A stretch of DNA of 64,000 bases, from NCBI RefSeq assembly GCF_003385595.1, contig NZ_QNUE01000009.1, forward strand, positions 100,181-164,180, given 5' to 3'. The position numbers and the translations under genes were made by a program. The stretch comes from Chryseobacterium flavum. GTDB lineage: Bacteria > Bacteroidota > Bacteroidia > Flavobacteriales > Weeksellaceae. Under the pieces are notes generated by a model, which ran no database searches, was not told the origin of the DNA, and saw only the letters and a program-made list of their open reading frames with translations. Positions 44,921 through 54,491 of the stretch are shown piece by piece. Within the stretch, counting starts at the first letter, position 1. Every line of letters starts with the position of its first letter.

Positions 44921-45261
44921 ATTTTAAATATTCATAATCCGTTCATTATTAACCAAATCCATTCAGATTTATTATTAAATTGCAGATATTATACCAATAT
45001 GAATATATTTAATACTTTAATATCCAGATTGTTTTTTATGGTATAAAAATTCTCAACAATTAATCCCTGAACGGTTATTTATATCAATCCTTTATTGTCC
45101 GAAGCAGCGTTTTCAAGAGCTTTTTTGCAAACTGCCTGATCTTTTAATATTTTAAACATCACCATTATAAGATATACATAATAAAAACATTATAAAATAT
45201 TAATATAAAGACATTTACATATGCTTTTTTTTTATACTTTTATCCTACAAAAACAAACAAA
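44921..45261. other. AT-rich intergenic region
   Basis: 341 nt, divergent. Only weak -7-like elements (TATACTTTT near 45233). No gene, RNA or repeat seen. Confidence 0.5.
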
Positions 45262-46143
45262 ATGAAAAAGTATATTTCGATTCTCTTATTCGGGGGACTG
45301 ACCCTGAATGCACAAGTAGGTATTAATACCACCACTCCCAACAGTACCTTAGCGATTAACGGATCTTTAAGAGCCGGATATAAAGAAGTAACTGCTACTT
45401 CATATACCATTACGGATACGGATCACTATATCACGTATAACGGGACAGGCAATACGACCTTTACACTTCCGGTCATAGGAAGCGGAACCTCAAGCTATAC
45501 GGGCAGGATTTATAAAATAAAAAACATCTCTACCTCTAATCTCACGATTCAGCCTTCCAGCGGAAATACCCTGAGGATAGACAATACTCCGGTTTCTTCT
45601 TTTGTGGTTCCTGTGGGTGCTTATGCAGAAGTTGTCAATAACAGCAATACGACGGGCGGTACATGGGATCTTTCTTTTACAGTTCTTCCAAAGCCAAGTA
45701 ATGTGGAAATATATGGCGCACAGCTGTCTATTCCACCCCATGGCAACGGATCGCCAGGTGTTGCCGACTGGACCAACCACTCCAATACTTCTTATGATAC
45801 AGGAACCGGTACAGACCGGTGGTGGGTAGTCAGTAAATCATCAGTAAATTATGCACATACCTCAACTTATTCAAATACCAGCAGAATGACTGTTGTGTAT
45901 GAGTATCAGGGCACTCCTTTTAATGTCACCAATATGTATCCCATTCTTACTGCCGGGAACAATTCCAGTTTCCCTGATGTATTTACAGCATCTTTTGTAA
46001 GCCTTACCAACAGCGGAACAGGAGGCAGAACCAGACTTACCGTTTCTGTTTCCCGCGTAGACTTTATCGGAGCTAATGGAACCAATAACAGTAACTGGAC
46101 AGGAACATTCCTGCTAAACCTTTTACTGGCCAGAAAATATTAA
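45262..46143 (+). CDS. Secreted beta-rich structural or adhesin-like protein
   Basis: 293 residues. Signal peptide 1-18, then VGINTTTPNSTLAINGSLRA, the typical opening of flavobacterial secreted repeat proteins (tail-fibre or adhesin-like beta-helix). A lectin-like C-terminal domain rich in Asn, Thr, Ser and Gly follows, ending LLNLLLARKY. No T9SS sorting domain. It is a single gene behind a long intergenic region. Confidence 0.65.
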   Translation: MKKYISILLFGGLTLNAQVGINTTTPNSTLAINGSLRAGYKEVTATSYTITDTDHYITYNGTGNTTFTLPVIGSGTSSYTGRIYKIKNISTSNLTIQPSSGNTLRIDNTPVSSFVVPVGAYAEVVNNSNTTGGTWDLSFTVLPKPSNVEIYGAQLSIPPHGNGSPGVADWTNHSNTSYDTGTGTDRWWVVSKSSVNYAHTSTYSNTSRMTVVYEYQGTPFNVTNMYPILTAGNNSSFPDVFTASFVSLTNSGTGGRTRLTVSVSRVDFIGANGTNNSNWTGTFLLNLLLARKY

Positions 46144-46167
46144 ATTAAATTATTACTTATTTTTTAT

Positions 46168-46200
46168 AACAAAGACAGAATATTATTTTCTGTCTTTGTT
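46168..46200. terminator. Bidirectional terminator
   Basis: AACAAAGACAGAA / TTCTGTCTTTGTT around a 7-nt loop, between convergent genes. Confidence 0.85.
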
Positions 46201-46210
46201 TGTATATAAT

Positions 46211-47656
46211 TTATAATGTTATCTGGATTACTGCTGCATATTTAAGATCAGCTTTTTGCTCCGGAAGTTTAACCTGAATGGTATTGCCTTTCTTTTCCCA
46301 CCGGACATTAGCAGAAATTCCTAATACTTTCAGTGATTTTGGATGAAGGGTTTCAGGAACTGTAAAAGCGAGGGTTTCAGGTGCATGGTATTCGGCTCCT
46401 TCATTAAGATGGAAAACATTTAAGGTATGGCCGTCTTTACTTTGGGTATAGTAAAAATCTTTTTCATGATAAGGGGCAATGCTTCTGGTAGAAAAAACAG
46501 CAGATTGGTTTTTATCCATCCATACTGAAATTTCATTTAGTCTCTCATAGACTACCGGATCATAATCTCCATCTGGTCCCGGAGCTATATTCATCAGGTA
46601 ATTTCCACCCCTTGAAATAATCTTAACCAGTGTTTCAATAATTTTCTGAGCTGATTTATAATTGTCATTGGGAATATAGGAAAATGAATCGCCCATCGTT
46701 ATACAGCTTTCCCATGGAACTGAAAGGGCCGTTTCAGGAACCGCCTGTTCAGGGGTCACATAATTTTCCCATTTTCCGGGAACAGTACGGTCTACAACAA
46801 TAATTCCCGGCTGATTTTTCCGGACCATATTTCCGATCTTATCCATATCAATGGACTGTTCTACCCTGATGGTTCTCTGCCATTCAACTGCCGGATCAAT
46901 AGTATGAAAGGGGCGCACCCAGCCTCCATCCAGCCAAAGAATATCAATCTTGCCATAACCGGAAGTAATTTCATTCAGCTGATTGAATGTAAACTGCTTA
47001 AATTTTTCCCATTTTTCAGGATATTTTTCCGGGTCATAATTTACGTTCCTGTCTTTCGGCGGAAAATAGGACCACCAGTAATCATCAGAATGCCAGTCCG
47101 GCTTTGAAAAATAGGCGCCGATTTTGAATCCTTCTTTCCTGAAAGTGCTGAAAATTTCTTTTGTTACATCAGCTTTCGGATTTCTGGAGAAAGGAGTTTT
47201 GGAAGAGGTGATTTTATAGTCAGACTGCCTGGTATCAAACATGGCAAATCCGTCATGATGCTTTGTGGTGAAAACAACATATTTCATTCCTGCCCTTTTA
47301 ACCGCATCAGCCCATTTCTGTGGATTGAACCGGACCGGATTAAAGGTAGTCTGAAGATTTTCATAATTTTTAACGTACTCATAATAAGATTTTCCATGTT
47401 CCGGTTTTCTACGGGTCCATGATTCATCTTCAGGGCATAAGCTCCAGCTTTCCACAATTCCCCATTGGCTATAGGTTCCCCAATGCATGAACAATCCGAA
47501 TTTCAGGTCCTGCCATTGTTCCAGATTCCTGGCTACAAGAGGGTCTGAAGGCTTTTCATATCCGCGTGAAACATCATGTGCCTGCGAAAAAAGGCCTGCA
47601 CTGATGATAACCGATGAGAGAAGAAGGGTTTTCGTTTTTTTTAATCTGAGAAACAT
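46211..47656 (-). CDS. Alpha-L-fucosidase, GH29
   Basis: 481 residues with a signal peptide (to about 25). GH29 features: KFGLFMHWGTYSQWGIVESW (52-71), TKHHDGFAMFDT (131-142), and the nucleophile D243 in DILWLDGGW. It removes alpha-linked fucose from glycans in the periplasm or outside the cell. A C-terminal beta-sandwich of about 100 residues follows the TIM barrel. No SusC/D genes are adjacent, so it is not part of an evident polysaccharide utilisation locus here. Confidence 0.93.
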   Translation of the reverse strand: MFLRLKKTKTLLLSSVIISAGLFSQAHDVSRGYEKPSDPLVARNLEQWQDLKFGLFMHWGTYSQWGIVESWSLCPEDESWTRRKPEHGKSYYEYVKNYENLQTTFNPVRFNPQKWADAVKRAGMKYVVFTTKHHDGFAMFDTRQSDYKITSSKTPFSRNPKADVTKEIFSTFRKEGFKIGAYFSKPDWHSDDYWWSYFPPKDRNVNYDPEKYPEKWEKFKQFTFNQLNEITSGYGKIDILWLDGGWVRPFHTIDPAVEWQRTIRVEQSIDMDKIGNMVRKNQPGIIVVDRTVPGKWENYVTPEQAVPETALSVPWESCITMGDSFSYIPNDNYKSAQKIIETLVKIISRGGNYLMNIAPGPDGDYDPVVYERLNEISVWMDKNQSAVFSTRSIAPYHEKDFYYTQSKDGHTLNVFHLNEGAEYHAPETLAFTVPETLHPKSLKVLGISANVRWEKKGNTIQVKLPEQKADLKYAAVIQITL

Positions 47657-47702
47657 AGAAAATCGTTTCTGCTAATTTAATTATCTTTCACAGAATGGCA
47701 AT

Positions 47703-48602
47703 TCAGGTTTTCAAAAGATGGGATAAGGCTTTATCCAGATCCGGACAGGAAAACTGAAACCCGCTTTTAAGGAGATGTTCGGGAAAAACATTCCGGCTTT
47801 TCAGCAACAGTTCAGTCTCTGTCCTTAGAAATACAGAAGCCAGCTCCAGCTGCCAGACAGGAGCATTCATACCGAAAGGTACTTTCAGATGTCTCCTGAG
47901 TTTCCGCATCAGCTCTTCATTGGGGACCGGAGCAGGCGCTGTTATATTGATCGCCCCTTCGATATTTTCATGAGTGATCACCCAGTCCACTGCCTTGCAG
48001 AAATCATCAATATGAATCCAGCTTACCCGTTGATGACCACCTCCCTGCTTTCCACCAAGCCCCAGTTTTGTAATCAATTTCAGCTTTGGAAAAGCACCTC
48101 CGTTATTTCCCAGGACAATTGAAGTGCGAAGGGCTACTTTTCTTGTGGCCTTGTCTTTAACCTTAAAAAACTCTTCTTCCCAGCTTTTACAGATGTTCAT
48201 GGAAAAATCGTCACCTATAATTCCGTTTTCTTCGGTATTCAGGTGTTTTTCCGAATGGATATAAATAGTAGCTGAACTTCCGTTAAACCAGATCCTGGGT
48301 TTATCCTTACACTGTTCCAAAGCTTCCTGTAAAACCCTGGTGCTGTTAATCCTTGACGTATAAATTTCCCGTTTGTTATTTTCATGGTACCGGCAGTCCA
48401 CTGATTTTCCGGTAAGGTTAATCAGAACTTCTGTTTTTTCAAGAATATCCTTCCAGTCTCCCACAGTTTCAGCATTCCAGCAGATCTCATTTTTACGCCT
48501 CGGCTTACGGGTCAGGATATATACCTCATTTCCTTTTTCTGTAAAGTATCTTTCTAAGTTTTCACCGAGAAATCCGGTACCGCCGGCTATGACTATTTTC
48601 AT
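47703..48602 (-). CDS. TIGR01777 family NAD(P)-dependent epimerase-like protein
   Basis: 299 residues. Rossmann start MKIVIAGGTGFLGENL with GxxGxxG, then NLTGKSVDCRYHENNK and the family's RTSIVLGNNGGAFPKL and KQGGGHQRVSWIHIDD. The C-terminal DUF1731 domain ends with HLLKSGFQFSCPDLDKAL. Cytoplasmic SDR-type enzyme of unknown substrate. Last gene of the MarR-led cluster (47703-51373), a combination seen in flavobacteria. Confidence 0.9.
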   Translation of the reverse strand: MKIVIAGGTGFLGENLERYFTEKGNEVYILTRKPRRKNEICWNAETVGDWKDILEKTEVLINLTGKSVDCRYHENNKREIYTSRINSTRVLQEALEQCKDKPRIWFNGSSATIYIHSEKHLNTEENGIIGDDFSMNICKSWEEEFFKVKDKATRKVALRTSIVLGNNGGAFPKLKLITKLGLGGKQGGGHQRVSWIHIDDFCKAVDWVITHENIEGAINITAPAPVPNEELMRKLRRHLKVPFGMNAPVWQLELASVFLRTETELLLKSRNVFPEHLLKSGFQFSCPDLDKALSHLLKT

Positions 48603-48687
48603 TGTTTATTGTTTTTTTAGTTTAAATAATTCAGGATGAAAGATCAATACGGAGCAGATGATGGCATCATCAACTTTTTTATTATAA

Positions 48688-49392
48688 TTATACAAGGTAT
48701 TTCTTTGCTTTTACTATAATTTCAGAACCTTCCGCCAGCATTACAGAAATCGGATCCCGGGTATTTAATCCTTTAAAATCCTGTCCGTAAATCCTGTTAA
48801 AATCAATTTTCAGCTGATAATCCTTTACCTTGTAACAGTCCCATTTCGGATGGCAGACTTCGTATTCAGAGGTTTTATTATCTTTTCCGGTGAACCCGAA
48901 ATAATGCTCTGTAATGAATTCGAACTCTGAATCTGTTTCCATAGGCTGTTTTTGGTTTTCCGCAGTAATCTGAACGGAATGCCAGCTTTTCTCTTTCCAG
49001 GAATAGGTAATCAGCAATTCATCATCCCTTTCATGGATCAGGTTTTTCATGGGCATTGTATGGTAATTTTCCTTGTAGATCGTGTTCGCTACAAAACTTA
49101 ATGCAGGCTTAGGCACAATTTCCTTAATGAAAACCACTCCTCTTTTCCATAGGTCATTCTCTTTCCTTTTCACATAAAACCTGAGATTCACTTCTTCAAA
49201 ATTCCGGTGAAAAGGGATAGCAAGGCCCAATAACTTTGTGTTTAGAAACATAAAACCTACAAGGTTTACATAACATTTTCCCCGGTAAAAGTCCAGTTCT
49301 GTCCCTTGCGGTAAATATTTCACCAATACTTCGGGATCTATTTCATAATTGATAATGGCTAGCTTCCGCCATTCGGCTTTCAGGAAATTCAT
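48688..49392 (-). CDS. DUF2071 (YqjF-like) protein
   Basis: 234 residues from ATG 49392 (MNFLKAEWRKLAIINYEID). The family pattern VLVKYLPQGTELDFYRGKCYVNLVGFMF and NFEEVNLRFYVKR is clear. It belongs to an SRPBCC-related group without known activity. It overlaps or abuts the SRPBCC gene upstream, showing an operon. Partner in the MarR/DCC/SRPBCC/TIGR01777 cluster. Confidence 0.85.
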   Translation of the reverse strand: MNFLKAEWRKLAIINYEIDPEVLVKYLPQGTELDFYRGKCYVNLVGFMFLNTKLLGLAIPFHRNFEEVNLRFYVKRKENDLWKRGVVFIKEIVPKPALSFVANTIYKENYHTMPMKNLIHERDDELLITYSWKEKSWHSVQITAENQKQPMETDSEFEFITEHYFGFTGKDNKTSEYEVCHPKWDCYKVKDYQLKIDFNRIYGQDFKGLNTRDPISVMLAEGSEIIVKAKKYLV

Positions 49393-49415
49393 AATTGTCT
49401 GTATTAAGGTTGAAT

Positions 49416-49889
49416 TCAATGTTTAGCGGTATGAACTCTGACAGATTCTGCAGTGGCTTTTATGAGTTCAATTCTTCTGATCAGGAAATTTCTGAGATAA
49501 CGGGTAAGAAAGATATCATTGAAAAGCTTTCCTACAATCCAAAGCGGGGATTCAAATTTAAAAATATCCGTCATCAGTGTTTTACCTTCGGTTTCGCTGA
49601 AGAGATGCTGATGGTGCATTGATCTAAAAGCTCCTTTCTGCATGACATCTGTAAACTGAAACGGTTTTTCCATGCTGATAATTTTTGTGGTAAGAGTTTG
49701 GTAAATGCCCAGGTGTTTCGCTTTCCAGATCACCGTTTCATTATTTTCAATTAAACCGGATGTACGGCCTGCTATTGCCCTTTCATCAGTTCCGGAAGTG
49801 GACTTCTGGTGCAGATCGATATCCCGGGCAAGGTCAAAGACTGTGTGGATATCAGCATCAATAAGGGTTTCAAGATAAATTTCAGACAT
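49416..49889 (-). CDS. SRPBCC family protein
   Basis: 157 residues from ATG 49889 (MSEIYLETLIDADIHTVFDL). It opens with the typical I.A....VFDLARDIDLHQKS ligand-pocket helix, and ends with a long helix (RYLRNFLIRRIELIKATAE). Members of this subgroup were named cell-division inhibitor-like; the function is unproven. Member of the five-gene cluster, followed at close range by DUF2071. Confidence 0.82.
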   Translation of the reverse strand: MSEIYLETLIDADIHTVFDLARDIDLHQKSTSGTDERAIAGRTSGLIENNETVIWKAKHLGIYQTLTTKIISMEKPFQFTDVMQKGAFRSMHHQHLFSETEGKTLMTDIFKFESPLWIVGKLFNDIFLTRYLRNFLIRRIELIKATAESVRVHTAKH

Positions 49890-49908
49890 GATCAAAAGAT
49901 TTTGTTAT

Positions 49909-50721
49909 TTAAAAAGTTGTCCAAAGAATAATTGCCAGCGCTGTTATCCTGAAGAGTAACCAGGAAACGGTGGGGAAATAATTTAACTTCAAGATTTTGC
50001 ATCTTCTTATATGCTCAAGGAACATGGCGAAAACCACTATTCCAAAGTAAACCCAATAAAAGCCGGAATTAAGATTCAGCCATACGACAGGAAGCAGAAG
50101 TAAAGTTCCCAGTAAGGAAACAGTCATCATATTTCCGAGATACTCCCATATTTTATCTTTCAGGTAGGTTCTCAAAAAGAGGATCTGCCAGACAATCTGA
50201 CCGGCACAAACAGCCATTTCCCTTCCAAAGTTCCGTGGCAAGCCCAATTCTGCTTTTACGGAATACAAACTCAAAATGTAAGCAGAAAAAACGGCAACAA
50301 AGATGATATATACAATCCTGTATTTCAGATTAAAATCCGGGGTACAGGAGTTTTCAGCAGAACTTTTTACCGAAGGAATAATCTGTTTCCGGTTATAGGA
50401 AACAAAAGAATATAGTTTTTTGAAAAACCAATACACAGGCTGTATTCTGGCCAGCTTTTCCAATAAAGGAAATGAATTCCCGATGATCAAAAGAAGACTG
50501 TCTAAACCATAGGTTACTTTGCTCCTGCTGTGATCTACCAGCGCAATTTCATTTTTTGCCCGGTTAAAATCAATCAGGTTTTTATTGGTAACCGAAAGTT
50601 CTGTAAAGGCTTCCCTCCCGTTCCCGTCCAGCATTCCGCTTTTTATAAATCCATTGGAATACAGGGCACACATCGGACAATCACTGTCATAGATAAGGGT
50701 ATGATTTTTTAATGTTTTCAT
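49909..50721 (-). CDS. DCC-type thiol oxidoreductase fused to a membrane domain
   Basis: 270 residues. N-terminal DCC (DUF393) domain with YDSDCPMC at 11-18, the CxxC redox pair C15/C18. From about residue 130 on there are about four transmembrane helices, more than in single-domain DCC proteins. A thiol-disulfide role at the membrane is inferred. Second gene of the MarR-led cluster. Confidence 0.83.
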   Translation of the reverse strand: MKTLKNHTLIYDSDCPMCALYSNGFIKSGMLDGNGREAFTELSVTNKNLIDFNRAKNEIALVDHSRSKVTYGLDSLLLIIGNSFPLLEKLARIQPVYWFFKKLYSFVSYNRKQIIPSVKSSAENSCTPDFNLKYRIVYIIFVAVFSAYILSLYSVKAELGLPRNFGREMAVCAGQIVWQILFLRTYLKDKIWEYLGNMMTVSLLGTLLLLPVVWLNLNSGFYWVYFGIVVFAMFLEHIRRCKILKLNYFPTVSWLLFRITALAIILWTTF

Positions 50722-50869
50722 GATGGTTATTTTTATTGGGTTCTTCTCTTACTGAAATACAGGATCAGAAATATATGTATAATAATATTTTTCATAATTA
50801 TTATCTATTTAAAACTTTCAATAAATTTTGAAAACAAAAGAGAAATAAAAAAGGATTTTCATCCTCTTA

Positions 50870-51373
50870 TTATTTCAGCAGATTCGTTATTTTCCCTACC
50901 AGCCAGTGATCATCACTTTTAATCGCCAGATCCATAATATTATTGATCTTTCCGGTTACTGAGCTGAAATCCTCCATCAGCTTAATAAATTCTCTTGCTC
51001 CTTCCGAATCTTTATCTTCAATATCTTTTAAGTCTTCAAGAAAAGCAATTACAGGCTCTATTTCTCTTTTTCTGCGTTCTTTGGTAATCTGCTTGAACAG
51101 ATACCAGACATCTTTCTCCGCAACAAAGTATTCCTTTCTGTCTCCTTTAATCAGTTCTTTTTTAACAATACCCCAGTCCATTAACCCACGAAGGTTCATA
51201 TTGGCATTTCCTCTTGAAATTTCCAGCTGTTCCATTACCTCATCAGTGGATAACGGCTTTTCACTGGCCAGTAACAATGCATGAACCTGCGCCATAGTAC
51301 GGTTAATCCCCCAGTTGGTGGCAAATGTACCCCAGGTCTGAATATATTTTTCTTTGGCCTCTGACAGTTTCAT
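50870..51373 (-). CDS. GbsR/MarR family transcriptional regulator
   Basis: 167 residues. A winged helix is visible in KPLSTDEVMEQLEISRGNAN with the recognition helix MNLRGLMDWGIVKKEL and a wing ending RKEYFVAE, then a C-terminal dimerisation helix pair. It heads the cluster and sits behind a full -33/-7 promoter; likely a regulator of the downstream DCC, SRPBCC, DUF2071 and TIGR01777 genes. Signal unknown. Confidence 0.88.
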   Translation of the reverse strand: MKLSEAKEKYIQTWGTFATNWGINRTMAQVHALLLASEKPLSTDEVMEQLEISRGNANMNLRGLMDWGIVKKELIKGDRKEYFVAEKDVWYLFKQITKERRKREIEPVIAFLEDLKDIEDKDSEGAREFIKLMEDFSSVTGKINNIMDLAIKSDDHWLVGKITNLLK

Positions 51374-51399
51374 GTGTATTACCTTTTAAATTTCTGATA

Positions 51400-51429
51400 C
51401 AAATATAATTGTATTTTTTGAATTTTCAA
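51400..51429 (-). promoter_or_regulatory. Promoter of the MarR-led cluster
   Basis: Minus strand TTG (51427-51429), 19-nt spacer, TATATTTG (51400-51407). Both consensus elements are present. Predicted start near 51394, 21 nt before ATG 51373. Confidence 0.75.
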
Positions 51430-51461
51430 TAATTTTTGAAAATAAATTTTAAGTGATTAAT

Positions 51462-51540
51462 CTATATTCCGTTCCTCTCCTTCTAAAATCAGCCATATAC
51501 ATTTCTTCTCGCTGTACTTATAGTTATAAGTAAACTCATA
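51462..51540 (-). pseudogene. RHS-core remnant at the left end of the array
   Basis: In one minus-strand frame the sequence reads REEMYMADFRRRGTEY, a degraded version of the RHS hallmark GARMYMADLGRWG found in the modules to the right. No start or toxin domain remains. It marks the outermost, oldest-looking end of the array. Confidence 0.5.
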
Positions 51541-51651
51541 AGATACAAGGTTACTTATCATCTGCCACACAATGCAATCGTTTGTGAGCAAAATTTTGTT
51601 TTTATCTGCTTACGGATTATAAAGCTGAGAAAACAATTATACCTTAATTAA

Positions 51652-52113
51652 TTATCCTCCCCCATATTTATAAATGTCATTTAATTTTATTTTTTCCTGT
51701 TTAATAAAATTGATTTTTTTATTACTACTTGTTAATACAAACGTACCTAAATAATTTTTAGGAGGATACTTTAACCAAAAATTTCCAATCAAATGTAAAT
51801 CTCCCGTTTTTTTGTTTAGGGAATACCAAGTTCCATCACAATCAATAATTATGTAACTTCCTACATCCTCATAAAGATAACTATTTGCTCCTGTACCATT
51901 ATCATCTTTTAACCTTACTGACTCTATTTCATTATTATCTTTAGAAGAAATCACTAAATATCGCTTATATTCTCTCAAAAATGAATTATTCTTTTCTAAT
52001 TTCATCTCAATATTAAAATTTATCGCCGATAATTTATATACATTCTGCTTACTTTTCTCACATGAAAACAAAATAAGAAAAAGTAAAAAACTTAAATAAT
52101 ATATCCTTTTCAT
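51652..52113 (-). CDS. Lipoprotein, probable immunity protein
   Basis: 153 residues, lipobox LFSC (Cys 18). The mature part is beta-rich with IIIDCDGTWYSLNKKTGDLH near 95-115. No family recognised. It lies 15 nt downstream of another lipoprotein gene in the left-most RHS module (52129-53647), so it may be a second immunity protein. Very AT-rich. Confidence 0.6.
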   Translation of the reverse strand: MKRIYYLSFLLFLILFSCEKSKQNVYKLSAINFNIEMKLEKNNSFLREYKRYLVISSKDNNEIESVRLKDDNGTGANSYLYEDVGSYIIIDCDGTWYSLNKKTGDLHLIGNFWLKYPPKNYLGTFVLTSSNKKINFIKQEKIKLNDIYKYGGG

Positions 52114-52128
52114 ATAAATATATTTTAA

Positions 52129-52680
52129 TTATTCATCAAATTCTAAATTTTCATATTTATAGTCTGTTAAGACTAATACTCCAAAATATTCCCATTCAAA
52201 TTCGTCTTGATAATTTATTTTTAAAATGAGAACCTTTTTTGTTTTTTGGAGAATTTCAATAGATTTAATTATTTGAATATGTGATGGATATTTACCATAT
52301 GGAGAAGAAGCAATAAAATTTTTAGAGTCTTCTTTAGTTAAATTAAATTCATGAAAGATTCCTAATTTTATTTTTTCTTTAGATTTAAAATTCTCTGATT
52401 TGAAACAAATTATTTTTTGAAAAGACTTGCTCTCATTATCATATTTAAATACACTTTCTTCATCTGAATCATATTTTAAATATTCATACTTCATCTTAGA
52501 AGTATCTTGTTTAAAATAGTCAAAAATTCCCAAGTCTACCTTTTCCTTATTTAATACTTTTGGTAGATAACTTATTACAATTGGCTTATAAAATTCCAAA
52601 ATTTGACCTTTCATTTTATTTGTACCGCAACCTATGAGTATTATGTATAAGAGTATTATAAAATTATTTCTTTTTATCAT
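52129..52680 (-). CDS. Lipoprotein, probable immunity to the 52664-53647 RHS tip
   Basis: 183 residues, lipobox LIGC (Cys 18). Alpha/beta mix with a C-terminal acidic end. The start overlaps the RHS stop by 17 nt, giving tight translational coupling as expected for toxin and antidote. No family recognised. Immunity role inferred from position and export signal: a periplasm-facing antidote. Confidence 0.6.
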   Translation of the reverse strand: MIKRNNFIILLYIILIGCGTNKMKGQILEFYKPIVISYLPKVLNKEKVDLGIFDYFKQDTSKMKYEYLKYDSDEESVFKYDNESKSFQKIICFKSENFKSKEKIKLGIFHEFNLTKEDSKNFIASSPYGKYPSHIQIIKSIEILQKTKKVLILKINYQDEFEWEYFGVLVLTDYKYENLEFDE

Positions 52681-53647
52681 TTTTTCTATTTTTATTTTCT
52701 TCTTCTCTAACTTTTAAAAGTTGATTTACAATTATATCTGAAGGAGATCCAGTAGCACGTGGGGATAAGAGTTTAAATGCATCAGCTCCATATTCTACGT
52801 AACCTGCATCAGCATCACCAGTTGAATCTTCTATGTGTGATTTTACTTCGTGATGAATACTTTCTGCCAAATCATAATTATTATAACCTATACTTTTTTG
52901 ATTTCCTTCGTCATCAGTATTTGTTACAGTATATCTTTCAGCATTATTATCTTTAAAATAATTTTCATTTAAAGCCACCAAATGAATCTTTTTATCTCCT
53001 GATTGAGACACATCTAAATTATCAAAGACGGATGCATTTTTATATACTTCTGGAATTTTTATTTTTCCACCTTTTACAAATCCCATAGAGTTAACATCAT
53101 CCAATGTTGTTGCGACAGTTTTAGAATTAGGGCCAAAATTTTTAGAATTTATATATATATCATCTGTCTTACTTGTACCGTATTTATCCCAAAGTCTTTT
53201 CCCTTCAGGTGTCTTATATAACAAATCTTTTGAAGCTTTAAAAGATCCATTTGCTGTTAATATAATAATATCTTTTCCCTGCCTCCCATCCGGATCAATA
53301 AACCTTATTGGATTATTAAAAGCATAATTGTATGGTGACCATCTTCTCATTTTTTCCGCTAGCGGATCTACTACTCCCCATCTTCCTAGATCAGCCATAT
53401 ACATTCTCGCTCCATAATCATACATTCCTGTTTCTTGTAACTCCTTGCTGTTGTATTTGTAGTTTTTATAACTACCACTACCGAAGTAAGAATTTCCTGT
53501 TTTCAGGTGGTTCATTCCAAATGGATAATAATCATTGGCATCGGTGATTTCAAGAGCGTCTGCGCTGTTTTTTCCAAAACTTACCCTTACATTGCCCAAA
53601 TGATCTTTGTATAAATATAGTTTTCCGTAATTCTGTAAAATGTTCAA
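52664..53647 (-). CDS. RHS 3' module with HEVKSH-type toxin tip
   Basis: 327 codons from a non-ATG start (TTG), really the 3' part of an RHS gene: LYLYKDHLGNVRVSFG, YYPFGM, YNSKELQETGMYDYGARMYM, DLGRWGVVDPLAEKMRRWSP and the boundary motif NNPIRFIDPDGR at about 110-122. The tip (about 125-327) is AT-rich, with SIHHEVKSHIE (265-273), a peptidase-like His/Glu cluster with spacing HExxxH. With no proper start it may be silent unless recombined onto a full RHS gene. Followed by two lipoprotein genes. Confidence 0.72.
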   Translation of the reverse strand: MNILQNYGKLYLYKDHLGNVRVSFGKNSADALEITDANDYYPFGMNHLKTGNSYFGSGSYKNYKYNSKELQETGMYDYGARMYMADLGRWGVVDPLAEKMRRWSPYNYAFNNPIRFIDPDGRQGKDIIILTANGSFKASKDLLYKTPEGKRLWDKYGTSKTDDIYINSKNFGPNSKTVATTLDDVNSMGFVKGGKIKIPEVYKNASVFDNLDVSQSGDKKIHLVALNENYFKDNNAERYTVTNTDDEGNQKSIGYNNYDLAESIHHEVKSHIEDSTGDADAGYVEYGADAFKLLSPRATGSPSDIIVNQLLKVREEENKNRKNDKKK

Positions 53648-53913
53648 ATGCCTAGATATATCGCATTTGGAGTTCTATTTACAATAATATTGCTGTTTTA
53701 ACATAAAAACCACTGCTAAATAACAGTGGTTTTTTTATTATTATTTCACCACGAGAGCGAGGAAATTACCTTACAGGATTTATTTTCCAAATTTTAAAAT
53801 ATTTAAATTATTTATACAATCGATAAACTCTTTTTTCTTTTCTTCTTTAAAATACGGAATACCTATTACACCATCTTTGATATCGGTATATTTTATTTGT
53901 ATAGATTCATAAT
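53286..53913. repeat. Long direct repeat, copy 1 (about 620 nt)
   Basis: Near-identical to 57894-58510. It covers the RHS tail up to the DPDGR boundary, the gap between modules with its terminator, and the last about 45 codons of the neighbouring lipoprotein gene. Differences are mostly single substitutions and a 2-nt indel. It offers homology on both sides for module exchange. Confidence 0.85.
53706..53733. terminator. Terminator between modules
   Basis: AAAACCACTG / CAGTGGTTTT with an 8-nt loop. A near-copy lies in the second repeat at about 58301-58333. Confidence 0.8.
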
Positions 53914-54481
53914 TAAATAACTTCCCCCCAGAAAAAAAATAATTTTTAGCATATATAACTGATTTAGGAGTGTAATGGTCTATTGCCAGACATTTATTGA
54001 AATCTTCAACTTTATTTTGAATAACCAGTTCATATCTAAAGTACTCATCAGGATATTTTTTTTTGAATTCCTCTTTAGGCACCTTTTTCGTATAAAAAAC
54101 AAAATTATTTTCTTTAATTCTATTATATGAAAGACTATCCATTTGTAATTTATATGGACTAGTTGTTATTTCACAAATATTCTTATTATCCATTATAATC
54201 ATCCCATTATAGAACCCTTTTTCATCATGGAATCCATCTTCTATATAAATGTTAGGATATTTTTTATCAGGATTAATATTGCAGGATTTTAACCCTGATA
54301 ACCTATACTTTGAGAGCGTATTTTTAATTCCTTTTACTGTTACTGGGTCTTTATAGGTTACATCATAATATATATGATTATTCTTAAGTAAATCGTCGTT
54401 CATTTCTCTAAATGATATTTTATTCTGTGAGGAACAACCGATAGATAATAATAAATTTAGGAATAGTATAAAATTTTTCAT
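53780..54481 (-). CDS. Lipoprotein, probable immunity (paralogue of 58377-59072)
   Basis: 233 residues from ATG 54481, lipobox SIGC (MKNFILFLNLLLSIGCSSQ). Upstream in-frame codons to 54544 belong to the frameshifted tail of the preceding RHS module, so the longer start is rejected. It is strongly similar along its length to the 58377-59072 protein, with an identical C-terminus TDIKDGVIGIPYFKEEKKKE. Both copies follow an RHS tip with the same HExxH peptidase type, supporting a matched immunity role. Confidence 0.68.
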   Translation of the reverse strand: MKNFILFLNLLLSIGCSSQNKISFREMNDDLLKNNHIYYDVTYKDPVTVKGIKNTLSKYRLSGLKSCNINPDKKYPNIYIEDGFHDEKGFYNGMIIMDNKNICEITTSPYKLQMDSLSYNRIKENNFVFYTKKVPKEEFKKKYPDEYFRYELVIQNKVEDFNKCLAIDHYTPKSVIYAKNYFFSGGKLFNYESIQIKYTDIKDGVIGIPYFKEEKKKEFIDCINNLNILKFGK

Positions 54482-54491
54482 ATTACAATTT